Origin: Notamacropus eugenii
Taxonomy: Eukaryota > Chordata > Mammalia > Diprotodontia > Macropodidae
Assembly (NCBI RefSeq): GCF_028372415.1
Contig: NC_092872.1
Location: 261,231,008 to 261,295,007, forward strand
Length of the DNA stretch: 64,000 nt
Direction: 5' to 3'
A program made the translations under genes and the position numbers. The notes below the pieces were generated by a model, which had not been told where the DNA came from, did no database searches, and saw only the letters and a list, made by a program, of their open reading frames with translations. Shown here in pieces: positions 1-10,449 of this stretch. How positions within the stretch are numbered: position 1 is the stretch's first letter; each line of letters begins with the position of its first letter.

Positions 1-520
1 GGGGAGGGGCGCGGGCTAGCCCTGGTGAATTACGCCCCCTGCCCCCAAGCCTCCTGGAGGAGGTGAGGCGGGGTTTAGGCATCTGGGTGTAACTGACACA
101 GACACAAAAGAGACCCCGCCCTCAGGGGGGGCTTCCTTTCCCTCCTGGATGTGGGCTAATGGATAGCTTGGAAAGGAGCACGTGGTACAAATCAGGGATC
201 CATTTATTGCTTTGTTGATTGTTTAGATTTTAAATAAAGAGATGGAGAAAATGTTAATGATGCTGTTTAGAATGAAAAGTGTCCTGTGTACATCCTTTTA
301 GTAGCCTGTTAAGTATTTACCAGGGTACCCCTGGATAGAGTGCCCCCTTCCCTCCCCCCAGCCCAGAGGGGGCACCCCTTGTGGGCGCTGACTAGGGGGA
401 CAGAGACAGGCACCGTGATGTGAGATCTGGGGTTGGAGGGGGCATCCACAGGCACGAGGACACTTCTCTCTATTTGGAGAGAACATAGAAGAGTTCTATA
501 CTTCTGCTAACAATTTATAA
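1..520. other. Unique GC-rich sequence at window edge
   Basis: The first 130 bases and 330-400 are rich in G and C, with C-runs and a few CpGs. No repeat family or gene is recognised. It could be the fringe of a CpG island outside the window. The frames here show no coding features. Confidence 0.4.
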
Positions 521-524
521 GATC

Positions 525-680
525 AAAAATTAAGAGGCGGAAGGAACAGTAAAGGCCCACTTAGCTGTCCAACCCACATATTTTACAGATGATAGCATTG
601 AGGCCCAGAGGTGTCAATCCAGGTGGAGGCAGGATTCAAACTCTGCACCTCTGACTCTCTAGCTGGCTTTTCCTTTACCA
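525..680 (-). repeat. MIR-type SINE fragment
   Basis: Contains the antisense MIR core (TTTTACAGATGA, TGAGGCCCAGAG) followed by a degraded GGATTCAAACTC-like segment of the tRNA-derived head on the right. Confidence 0.65.
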
Positions 681-689
681 CACCGATGG

Positions 690-2400
690 TTTTAGGTTCC
701 TTCATTTCTTGGTAGCTCTTCTTTCAGTTGATTTTTCCTCCTTCTATAAGGGACCTGAATCTTTCCTCCCATGAAATTTTCTTGGTTCCCCAAACTGGGA
801 ACAGGGACTGGAAGTAAATGGAAATTTGGAAAAATAGTCCTCACATTTGTCGCCAGTTCTTTTTTTCCCTAAAATTCTGCAGAGCAATTTTAACTGTTCT
901 ACTTAGTACATGACATTTGGAAGAGAAAATACCACTCAGTTTAATTCTACAAGGCCTCTTGTGAAGACATAGTAGGTACTGGGCATACAAAGACAAGAAT
1001 GAAACATTGTCAGCCCTCAAGGAGATCACCTTCAACTGTTTCGGGCAATTTAGTGTTTGAAAATCAAAATGGTAAAGATGAGCCTGATGTGACATCAGTG
1101 TGAGTATGAGAAACACAAATGACATTTTTGTAGACTATGTTTTGGTGCTAGGATGTCAAATCTAAGTATGTCAAGGGGAAGATTGGATTTTTTTTTTCTT
1201 TTTTGGAAGATGAAAGGAAAGTTTGAAAGATCAAATTGATTAAGAGGAGAAGGGCAGGCTGGATCATGTTTGGGTAACTGCTTTATATCATCAATAATCC
1301 CAAATTGCTTTCCCTGACAGAATAGTCCATTTTGCCTCAACACTTGACCTTCTCCCAGTGATGATATATGACTGTGAATCACCAAGAGTTCTGAACAATC
1401 ACATTTGCAGGTGACCTATAGGGTGTCGAGAGACCCATGGGGCGTGTAAGTCACTTGTAACATTGCCAAAGTTTACTCGTGAGTGCTTTCAAAAAGTGGC
1501 ACGAGATGTTGTCCAGGGCATGGATAAACAGAAATAGGGGTCCATAGTCATTTATCCAGAGCAAGAGATAGTAGGTAGACACCCTGAACATTGCCTGATA
1601 CCTTGGAAATGTTAACAGTCCTATGGGAAGGTGTCTGGTGCATTGGGTAAGTTGTCAGATGAATGGAAAGACCCAGACCAGAAATGCGCTGACTGAGAAA
1701 GTTTATCTGGGTTGTGATGATGATAATAATAACTGACATTTATACAATACTTTAAGGTGAGGAAATGACTTTACATGTCTAGCAGGGGAGATAGAGTTGG
1801 ACATGTGCTGATGAATATGGTCTCTGCTTTGCTGAGATAATGAAGTTGGCTTCTTCCTGAGAGAAAACTAAGCTAAGAAGAGTCGCCCATTTTTGGGGTG
1901 TAAAGATTGAGGAGACATGGCTTCTGTCTCTTTTGGGACACCCTCTTTGTTGGGACTTAGTCAATGTCAACTTTTCCTTGTTTTCCAATGGAGTTGGGGT
2001 GGGAATTTCTTTCCTTCCTCCAGCCCTCAGGAACAAGGATGACATATTCACACAGTAGCAAGGATGTATCCTTGTCTAGACAAGCCTGAGGATGTACCAT
2101 GACTTCCTGGATGTCTTTTCTGTTTTGTATTTCTTTCCCTGAACTCAGGTCACTAACTAGCAACCCTGAGAAAAAAGAGATTTTCAATCCTATTGATGAC
2201 TTCATGAGTTGAAGAGGTTGGAAATTCCTGATTGAAAACTAGTTGTTTAGAAGGAAGTGATTTTCACAACAATTTCTTGGAGACTGATTGCCATCTACTT
2301 GAGGATGCTAAAGCTAAGGCTAAGAAAACCCAACTTGTCAGTTTACTCAGACAGTAAAAACCTGAGGGCAAATACCTGTTGAATGAGTCTACAAAGTTGT
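690..2400. other. Unique sequence, no gene seen
   Basis: Moderately AT-rich sequence without a recognised repeat, apart from a short MIR3-like piece near 1715-1770 with GATGATAATAATAACTGACATTT. The open frames are short and overlap on both strands, as expected by chance. Confidence 0.45.
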
Positions 2401-2408
2401 TTTTACTT

Positions 2409-2573
2409 CCCAAGAGAATATTACTAGCTGTGTGACCCTGGGCAAATCATTTCATTCCGTTTGCCTCAGTTTCCTCATTTGGAAAATAGCTGGAGAAGGA
2501 AATGGCAAACCACTCCACTATCTCTGCCAAGGAAACCCCAAACGGGATTGTTTGGTCAGACATGACTGAATCT
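2409..2573 (+). repeat. Marsupial tRNA-derived SINE, 5'-truncated
   Basis: Begins inside the element at CTAGCTGTGTGACCCTGGGC, then continues through CTCAGTTTCCTCATTTG, GGAGAAGGAAATGGCAAACC and CAGACATGACTGAA. The tRNA-like head is missing. Confidence 0.85.
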
Positions 2574-2599
2574 GTGCAAGGAGAAGGAATGTTTATTTT

Positions 2600-3500
2600 A
2601 TTTGGAATATTCATTTTAATGAGAGTACGGGTACAACAAAGTGTTGGAGTATCAAGTTTATCCTAATTTGAAATATTCCTGCTATTAGGAAAATTCCCCC
2701 ATATTACTTTTGCTTTCAGTTTGGAGCAATAATTCTTAAATGATCATCACAGCTTTAGGAACGGTGAATGAGACCAAAAGATAGGGAACATTACTTGACT
2801 CCCAGGCTTGGGTTGATGAGATGCATGAAATTTCCCTTTTGTCATTTATGTCTCATTGCTTTTTGTGAGGAGTAATAAGTTTCTATCCATTTTCATCTTG
2901 TTCTCAGTGTCCAAATGTATTTGGAGAGAAGTTGGAATTTAATCTGATCTTTTTGGCTAGTTGTCCCTTGATTGTCTTTTTCTTACTTTAACTGCAGCTA
3001 AGAGATGCATATTGTTGGTGTTTTCTCTCTCTTGCCTGAAACCCATCATTTTAAGAGCATTAAAAAAACCCAAAACATTTGTTTAAAAGCTGAGCTGTAC
3101 AAGGGATTGATTACTTTTTGAATAGGTCAATCCCTCCCATCCCCAAATTGTTCTGAGATGATTGTTTGGAGTGGGAAAGCAAATCTGTACAGGAAGGAAG
3201 AAAATACTGTGAAGTTAATATGTATTTGGTGAGCTATGAGTCTAATACTTATACACAATAAGATTTAATTTTCATTTTGAGTTAAAGTAGTCTTTAAAAA
3301 TGATATCTTGGCTTTGTTTCTCAGTGGTCTTATTTCTTAAATGCACAAAAACATTGGAATGATAATTGAACTCTGAATGGCTTTCCATGTAAGCTATTTC
3401 AAATTTAACTTTGGAAAATTAAGAGAACATTGTAATTTCATGAGACAGACTTTAGTGTTGCCATTTAATGTGGTGACAATTCAGGGACAGCACGAATGAA
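2600..3500. other. Unique AT-rich sequence
   Basis: No repeat core, microsatellite or long frame is seen. The AT-rich, low-CpG composition fits intergenic or intronic DNA. Conservation cannot be judged from one sequence. Confidence 0.4.
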
Positions 3501-3504
3501 GTTC

Positions 3505-3620
3505 AGAAACCCACTTGCTTTGGAGTCAGAGAAATTGGATCTGAGTCCCAGCTCTTTTGCCCACAGGTTGGTAGCTTCACATTGAGGAGCCTCAGTCTCC
3601 TCACTGGCAAAACAAAGGCC
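3505..3620 (+). repeat. MIR-type SINE fragment
   Basis: Shows TTTGGAGTCAGAGAAATTGG, GAGTCCCAGCTC and CCTCAGTCTCCTCACTGGCA, in MIR order on the plus strand. It is strongly diverged. Confidence 0.65.
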
Positions 3621-3689
3621 CTAGATTACACTCAGTCTAATTCAGCAAACATTTCTTAATTGCCTACTTACTGCAGGGCACTGCCTTGA

Positions 3690-3978
3690 GGGCGGGGCTT
3701 CCTCTTCTCTTGGCTCTGCTTTTGATCCTCTGCACTTTACCTATATCTCAGCAGCCTTCCTACCTTGGAAAATGCCTTTTTCTCCTTCTCTGATTGGTGA
3801 TTTTGTACCCAGAATCTCCTTTTGGGGAAATGCCCAAGCAACCATGCTCCTCCTGTTGGTTCCTGATTCTCCAGACTTCTCCCTGCTTGGGTACATTCCT
3901 CACCTCTCCCAGCCTACCTCTGATTTTCAGCTTTTCTTTGCTATTGTCTTTCCCCATTAGAATGGAAGCTCTTTGAGG

Positions 3979-4029
<51 letters not shown>

Positions 4030-4128
4030 CCTTCCTTCCATCCTTCCTCTCTTTCTCTCATAAATTTTCTATACTTTATCCATCCTTGTCACAGTGCCTG
4101 GAACAGAATAAGTGCTTAATAAATGCGT

Positions 4129-4130
<2 letters not shown>
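3690..4130 (+). repeat. L2 LINE 3' end interrupted by (CT)n
   Basis: Carries the L2 3' terminal signature: TTAGAATGGAAGCTCTTTGA, then a CAGTGCCTGGAACAGAATAA block and GTGCTTAATAAATGC. A (CT)n tract expanded in the middle. Confidence 0.7.
3980..4024 (+). repeat. (CT)n microsatellite
   Basis: About 21 uninterrupted CT units inside the L2 3' end. Confidence 0.97.
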
Positions 4131-4202
<72 letters not shown>

Positions 4203-4225
4203 TCTCTCTCTTACTCTCTCTCTCC
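4130..4225 (+). repeat. (CT)n microsatellite, long
   Basis: Roughly 35 uninterrupted CT units, then an imperfect CT-rich tail. It starts directly after the L2 3' terminus. Length polymorphism is likely. Confidence 0.98.
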
Positions 4226-4269
4226 ATCTTTAGCTCTATTATTTTTAACTCTATCTTTCTGTCGTCTAT

Positions 4270-4680
4270 AGAGACAGAAATAAAACTGTTCTTGCTTTCA
4301 AGGGGCTTTTGTTCTCCTGGAGATAACACATAGATAAGTAGATACAAAGTAATAAACTATCATTTCAGGAGTTGGAGAGCTCTTGGAGAGGAAAAGGGAG
4401 GAGGGATCAGGAAAGGCTCCCTGTGAGAGATGGCACTTGAGATGTGTGTTGAAAGAGGTTAGTGATTCTAAGAGGCAAAGGGAGGGAAGGAGTTCATTGT
4501 AGGGGGAGAAGAGAGGGAGGGGACAATCTGTGCAAAGGCTTGGGAGTAGGAGCTGTGATGATGCGAATGAAAAACGATAGTCAGGTCAGTTTGATTAGTA
4601 CAGAAAACATATGAAGAGCACAGGGGGAATAAGCCTTGAAAGGTAACTATGAGCCAGATGGTAGAGATGACCAGATTCTT
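4270..4680 (-). repeat. L2 LINE 3' region, antisense
   Basis: Antisense L2 hallmarks appear in order: TTTCAAGGGGCTTTTGTTCT, CTTGAGATGTGTGTTGAAAG and a CAAAGGCTTGGGAG block. The opposite strand corresponds to the degraded C-terminal reverse transcriptase region. Together with the plus-strand L2 at 3690-4130 it makes a tail-to-tail pair around the CT tract. Confidence 0.65.
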
Positions 4681-4984
4681 TTCCATCTCCAGTCATGCAT
4701 GACACTTTGATCAGAATTTTATTATCATTCAAAATGGAAGTAAAACTGATGGCAGCATTGTGTTCTGTGCTGGTCTTCTCTCGTTAAAGGGAACATCAGG
4801 ATAGTTGGGCTCTGACTGTAAGCTTCCAGGATGATTTCTTCAAAGAGAATTATCTTGTTGATTGGCACTGTTCTCGTTCCCAACATCCAAAGCAGAATTC
4901 TGGCCTCCATGGCCTCTGGCCTGAGTCAAATGGTACTTGTTAAATAAGAGTGATTGGGAGCTTTTCTTTAGTTGCTGACATCAT

Positions 4985-5140
4985 CATAGACATAGAAAGG
5001 TGGTGCCAGAAGGGATCTTTGAGATCCTTAGGTCCAACTTGTCTCTTTTTCTGATGAGGGAATTGAATGCTACGGAGGTTGGTGGCACTGCCAGGATTAG
5101 AAACCTGACTTGAATCTACTTCTCTGTCCACTAATAGATG
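4985..5140 (-). repeat. MIR-related SINE fragment
   Basis: Shows GAAGGGATCTTTGAGATCCT and GGTCCAACTTGT, then GATGAGGGAATTGA: the pattern of the mammalian element that carries an antisense MIR core. It is heavily diverged. Confidence 0.55.
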
Positions 5141-6880
5141 GTACTTACAATCTATCTGGAGATACTTTGATATGTCCCTAGATCCATGGTCTCCTTGATG
5201 TGGTCCCTTCCCTGATGCAGATGTCAGGACATTGTGCTTTTTCATCTTGTGTAATTCTTCTCTGTGACCTACATAAATCACCCCCAGAGGAGGCTTTCTT
5301 CTGTGTCTTCTAATATTTAATGAATTCCAGTGTAACCCTCAGACCATACATTTTACAGGGCCCTCTGTTATCTGGGAACTGCATCCTCCAGAAGTGTGTG
5401 CTGAGCTTTGCTTGCATGACAATGTTACCCAGCATATACTCTTTTAATACACAATTTAAAAAAGAGGATATGAATCTTTCAGGGGTGAGGAGACACAGGT
5501 ATGGGTGCAACTAGGGGGAGACACAGGAAAGATGTGGGGGCATTGGGGAATATACAAGGTGAGAAACTTTCGCTGGCTTCTCAGAGAAGCCCAGTGACCT
5601 CTGGTAGGCTCAAGTGTCATGGGCATCTCAGCACTCCCTAACCTGCTCCTGAGAGCAGTGTAGGCTAAGTTCATATCCTGCTGTAAGAGGATTGAGGCAT
5701 CCTTTCCTGCTGTACTGGGCAGACAGAAGGCTAGCTGGGAGCTAAAACTAGAACTTCTTGGAAATCCTTGGGTGGGGGAGAGGGTGGATGACATTTGAGA
5801 ATGGGTACTGAAAACCTTTTAATACTTAATCTAGTTCCATGTTATTCCTTTATCACCCTGTTTTAATTGTCTTTGTTTTGAATTTATGTGCCATCTTGTT
5901 TGGTCTGATATGAAAAGACACTGGTAGGGAGTAGCTTGTCTTGTGCTATAACATATTCCCAAACCCTCAAGCCTCATATCTTGTCAGGGGGCTTTGTTAG
6001 CATCAGATCTACTGGAACTAAATAGCAGTTTCCTGACCTCATTGTTGTGGCCAGTTGTGCTTGCCCTGTTTACAGGCATCAGTAGAGTTTCAAACCCTAT
6101 AAGTGGCCTCTTAGCTTGGGTGACATAAGTAGCAAAAGGTTTTCTACTAATGATGGAGACTGAAAAAAAAAAAGTCCAAAGTGGTTGTTTAAAAATATTG
6201 ACTTCTGAGGCTTTCCTGGTTTTTGGCACAAGGAATCCAGATATTCTAGTGAGATCTCAACTTGAGTCAATAAGTACCTAAAACTCTTATTCGAATGACT
6301 CTGATTACTCAGCACATGGACTTTCTAGTTTTGTTTGGTTTTAGAAATTCAAGGCCTCAAGTCTTTGGGAACTTGCAATAACCACCAATGGTACAGGAAT
6401 CTTGGAACACTATCATACAGTAACTACCCCTCATTCTCCAGTGAACAGTCTCTCTCTAATTCTTTGGAAGGATGTCTGCCAAGGTAGTGTATGAATCTGG
6501 CTTATCTAAAGCAAGCTTTGGAGTTGAAGCCTTCCTCCTCCTCCTCCTCCTAGGTACCCCCAAAGTCTTACCTTTCTCTGGAGATCAGCAGGTAGATAAG
6601 CCTACTACTCTGAGACTGTTCCTGAAGCAAGGAAAGTGTGTTGTATCTGACTAGGCTACTGCTACCTGAAAGACAATATCTCTCTTCTCCCCCCGCCCTG
6701 GCCCCCAAGGGGACAGGGAGTGAATGATGTGTCTGCTGGCCTTGGGAAATAATCAAATAAAATGTCTAGGTAGGTCTGTGCTGGTGATTTGCCTTAGGGT
6801 CTTATGAGTGGGAAATCAAACGTTTTCCTCTTAAAATATTTCCTTCTTGTAAAATGTCAGAGTCTGGAATGCTAAAAGAA
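5140..6880. other. Unique sequence, no gene seen
   Basis: No recognised repeat. Contains a small CTC triplet run near 6535-6552 and a poly(A) run near 6163. The open frames of 60-112 codons overlap on opposite strands and show no family motif. Confidence 0.4.
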
Positions 6881-6884
6881 CTCA

Positions 6885-7000
6885 AGAGTGTGATGTGGTA
6901 TAAAACATCAAAGACCCTGGGTTTAAATCCTGGCTTTGCCATTCACTCACTACCTATGTGACTTTTTTACTCAGTTTCCTCATAAATGAAAGGTTTGGAT
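6885..7000 (+). repeat. MIR fragment
   Basis: Shows CTGGGTTTAAATCCTGGCTT, then TATGTGACTT and CTCAGTTTCCTCAT in MIR order. Confidence 0.65.
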
Positions 7001-7008
7001 TATTAGGT

Positions 7009-7249
7009 CAGGGATTCTTAATTTTTGTGTGTGTGTCTTGGAGTTTTTTTGCCAGTCTGATGAAGCCCCTGGATTCCTTCCCAGAATAAATTTTTAAATG
7101 AATAAAATAAAATACATAGGATTACAAAGAAAAACAATTATGTTAAAATACAGTTATCAAAATATTAAAAAACCCTCAAATTCATAGATTCTCTAAAATC
7201 TATTCATGAACACCTTGGTTCTCTATTGAGCCCAAGGTAAGAGATCCTG
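7009..7249 (+). mobile_element. Short non-autonomous hAT-type DNA transposon (MITE)
   Basis: The ends are imperfect inverted repeats: CAGGGATTCTTAA on the left and TAAGAGATCCTG on the right. The flanking 8-mers, TATTAGGT and TTCTAGGT, match at 6 of 8 positions, which fits the 8-bp duplication made by hAT transposases. The 241-bp interior is AT-rich (AATAAAATAAAATACATAGG) and cannot encode a transposase. A related copy in the opposite orientation lies near 36.63 kb. The family resembles old mammalian hAT MITEs. I do not name it. Confidence 0.75.
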
Positions 7250-7257
7250 TTCTAGGT

Positions 7258-8520
7258 CTCTTAACATTACATGAAAACCAGTTCAGTTCTGGGCTGCCCC
7301 TGGGTCATTCCTCATCCTTGCCATGGGTCTGGCCAACCCATTCCTCCTCTCTTTTGGGTCAAACATCTCCTGTTCTAGTTATGCATCTTTTTATCCCTTC
7401 CTCCCTTACTTGGTTCATGAAATTCTTCTTTAGTAATATGCTGTTGACAATTTATACCTATGGGCATCTCTCTACTGCCCTCTGGTGGATGCACAATTTT
7501 GATTCTTTGGACATGGGGATGTTGCATGATTTGCAGCTATGTGGTATTGCTAGAAGACTACAGGTACTAAGAAGATAGGATTTTATTTCAGGGAGAAACT
7601 TCTAGTTACTGAAAATGCGGAACAGTTTCCCAAGCACAATCCATCCCACTCTCTTCCTGGCTCATTTTACTGTCTGGCTGCCATGTCTATCCAATGTATG
7701 TGCCCTGAAGGACCAGCCATAGGGCTTGTTAATAACTGCATAGCGTAGTCTGGACAATAGACATACTTCATCCACTTGGATTTCTCTTGGGGGCAGTGGG
7801 GCCAAACTCCGGTGAATGATCATAGTTGTCAGAGAGGTGTCTTTGGGATGTTCCAGGACTTGATGCAAACTACAGGAAGATTCTCAAACAGGGACATCTG
7901 ATGGATTGTACTATCTACTCTTTTTTCCATTTGGACTGTGCACAGGACACCCTTAGTGACAGCAGCAGAGACGTTTGACAGATACATTCCTCCATGTTTT
8001 ATGCCTCACTTGACGTGGGCAAATCAGGAGACTCATGAAACCAAATGATTTCTATTGTATCTATTAAAGGATCTTGTAAGATGTTAACGTATGCTTAGGG
8101 AGTCACCTCCTTGGATGGGAGTCATTTTGCTCCATTGAAAAATAAAAAAAAATAGCCAGTAATAACAAGTATAATGGGAACTTGTGTTATCTATACTTTT
8201 TGGTCAATGGGTGACTGTAAACATATGGTTGCCTATTGATGATCATTTGCCAGCATGAATCTCCTTGATTCAGAAATTCCCTCTGATGATGCAGATTGCA
8301 TTGTACTCATATCTGTCCATTTTGTGAGATTCTTGTCCATCGGTGTCATCCCCAGACTTTTGTCAACAGGCTGGAGACCTTTCTCCCATTCTTCTGACCT
8401 CACTGGGGTGCCAGATGAGAACTCTGGGCAGCTCTACCTGTTCTCCTGTACATTCCCAATGAGAAGAGCCCACCATCTCTTTCTGATTCTTTAATGCTAA
8501 TCAAAATAATAGTAAAAATA
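7258..8520. other. Unique or unrecognised old repeat sequence
   Basis: No gene. The minus-strand frame at 7662-7868 and the plus-strand frame at 8255-8494 are open, but no domain is recognised. This may be a very old retroelement. A search against a marsupial repeat library would decide. Confidence 0.35.
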
Positions 8521-8529
8521 ATAACTGCC

Positions 8530-9290
8530 ACTTATTTCACACTTTAAGGTTTGGGTCAATGATCTCACATGCAGTCTGTTCTTCTTCTGGCAGACAATTA
8601 GAAGAGGCTATTGATGTGGGCCTTCCGGCAACCTATTAAAATTTCCCGCTTGCTCCGGAAACTAGGAAGGCATGGGGTGCACTTGAGCAGAAATTATAAC
8701 CTTCAGAAAACAAAGCAGGGAATTTAACTTTCCCTTTATTGTTTTTATTTTAGGATATTTAGACATTTATTTAGACAAAGGCTTGAAAGACACAGGCAAG
8801 ATGGGGTGGGCAATCTCTTTCCGCCCCATCTTGTATGGTTCATTTAACAAATAAGCTAATAGATCTGTAAATGCTCCTGCCATTTTGAAGCAGTCTGAAA
8901 GCGCTGCCATTTGCCATGCAGGGTGGGCATGAGGCTTATTGTTATGCTTTGCTTGGGGCTGTCCTCCCAAACAGGCCCTAAATGGGGTAGAATTTCCCAG
9001 GGTCACCTTTCAATTAGCTTTAGGGAAGCTGACAGGAGAAGAGTTAAAAGCAGGGCTGGTGATTTCTGCGGTAGCCTGGCGGCAAGGGTATAATATGAAC
9101 AAACCAAATTAGGGAGGTCATGAACAAAATAGACTAGCCCTTTTGGTTTGACTTGGCTCAAGTGCCAAGGAACTGGGAGGGGGCAGAAGGAAGGAAATGC
9201 TTTTATATTTTTTGTTGGAGGAGAAAGAGAGAGAAGAGGTCACCAGAGCCTTTTCCATCAAAGGATCCTTTAAGATTTGTTACCTTGAAT
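8530..9290. other. Unique block with a short perfect hairpin; candidate conserved non-coding DNA
   Basis: No repeat family is recognised over about 750 bases. The block has ATTA-type homeodomain-like words (CAATTAGCTTTAG) and mixed base composition. A hairpin lies at 8797-8833. The regulatory role is inference. Confidence 0.35.
8797..8833. other. 13-bp hairpin with 11-nt loop
   Basis: The left arm CAAGATGGGGTGG pairs with the right arm CCGCCCCATCTTG with a single G-T wobble. The stem is too short for a standard microRNA precursor and pairing does not continue outward. Confidence 0.7.
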
Positions 9291-9295
9291 TTGTA

Positions 9296-9553
9296 ACTGC
9301 TAGGTGGCCCAGTGGATAGAACACTGGGCTTGGAATCAGGAAAACCCATCTTCCTGGATTCAAATCCAGCCTTAGACACTTACTAGCTGTGTGACTCTGG
9401 GCAAGTCACTTAACCTTGTTTGCCTCAGTTTCCTCATCTGTAAAATGAGCAAGAGAAGAAAATGGCAAACCACTTCAAGTCAAGAAAACCTCAAAAGGGG
9501 TCATGGAGAGTCATCAGACATGACTAAGATGATTCAATACCAACAACAAATCT
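9296..9553 (+). repeat. Marsupial tRNA-derived SINE, near full length
   Basis: Runs from the head (GCTAGGTGGCCCAGTGGATA) through TTCAAATCCAGCC, CTAGCTGTGTGACTCTGGGC, CTCAGTTTCCTCATCTG and AATGGCAAACCACTTC to the tail ACCAACAACAAA. The head resembles a tRNA with a B-box-like GGATTCAAATCC, which fits an internal pol III promoter. Confidence 0.92.
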
Positions 9554-9639
9554 CTCACCCTCACTCTTTGTTATCTGCTCTATCAGGGAGCACAGAAGGA
9601 TAATAGGGCAGGTCTTCTAGCTCCTAAATTCAGGGTCTC

Positions 9640-9765
9640 TAACAGTTGAATGATGAACTTAGAATTTGAGTTATAATTCTACCTTTATCATTTATTTACT
9701 GTGTGAGCATGGGACAAGTAATTTAACCTTTTTAGCCTCAGTTTTCTGCAAAATGGACATAGAAT
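9640..9765 (+). repeat. MIR fragment
   Basis: Shows TTTACTGTGTGAGCATGGGA, ATTTAACCTTTTTAGCCTCA and TTTTCTGCAAAATGGA in MIR order. Confidence 0.65.
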
Positions 9766-9769
9766 TGGA

Positions 9770-9870
9770 TGGAGAGCTAGCCTCATTCTTAGGAAGACCT
9801 CAGTTCAAGTTTCCCTTTGACATATACTGACTGTGTGACCCTGAGGAAAGTCAGTTACTCTTTTCAAGTT
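9770..9870 (+). repeat. SINE fragment (THER/MIR type)
   Basis: Shows AGGAAGACCTCAGTTCAAGT, then CTGACTGTGTGACCCTGAGG. Only the head and core survive. Confidence 0.65.
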
Positions 9871-9894
9871 ACAAAGGAAGTATTGATTTAAAGG

Positions 9895-10115
9895 GAGCTG
9901 GTGGTGAAGAGGCCAGAGCACTAAGTCTGGAGTCAGGAAGACCTTGGGTTCAAATTTGGCCTCAGAGGATTATTAGCTGTGTGACCCTGGGCAAGTCATT
10001 TAACTCTCTTTGCCTCAGGTTCCTCATCTGTAAAGTAGAGAAAATAATAGCGCCCCTCTCCCCCAGAATTGCCAAGAGGATCAAAAGAGATAAAGATTGT
10101 TTGTTAAGCACTTAG
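9895..10115 (+). repeat. THER/MIR-type SINE
   Basis: Shows CTGGAGTCAGGAAGACCTTG, TTCAAATTTGGCCTCAG, GCTGTGTGACCCTGGGCAAG and TTCCTCATCTGTAAA, followed by AATAATAGCGCC. This is the THER/MIR layout on the plus strand. Confidence 0.8.
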
Positions 10116-10209
10116 CCTTATTCACTCCCCTCTTCTGTTCCCCTCCCCCTCCTTGATCTCTGTATTGGGAGGAGGAATCCCTTCCTTGGAAGTTTCCTCT
10201 ACCAATGAA

Positions 10210-10445
10210 AGCAAAGATTTAGATTAAAAAAATGGGTAAATGTGCCACCTTAAGGTCTGCAAAGCCTCTTGCAAATATTGGTTTGATTTGCTCCTCACAA
10301 CCATGGGAAGGAAGGTGTCTTTTTACTCTCACTTTACAGATGAGGAAACAAAGGTTCAGAGTGGTTTCATGATTTGCTTATGACCATTCAGTTAAAAAGT
10401 GTCAGAAGAGGATATCCAAACCCAGGGTTTCCTGATTTCCAGATT
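10210..10445 (-). repeat. MIR-type SINE, antisense
   Basis: Shows CTTTACAGATGAGGAAACAA and a degraded GACCATTCAG stretch before CCCAGGGTTTCCTGATTTCC: the reverse of the MIR core and head. Confidence 0.65.
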
Positions 10446-10449
10446 AGGC

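Noticed and set aside
8797..8833. microRNA precursor
   Set aside because: Stem of 13 bp is too short and pairing does not extend on either side.
9300..9380. tRNA gene
   Set aside because: Only the head of a SINE. The acceptor and anticodon stems do not fold as a full tRNA, and the same head occurs in many copies.
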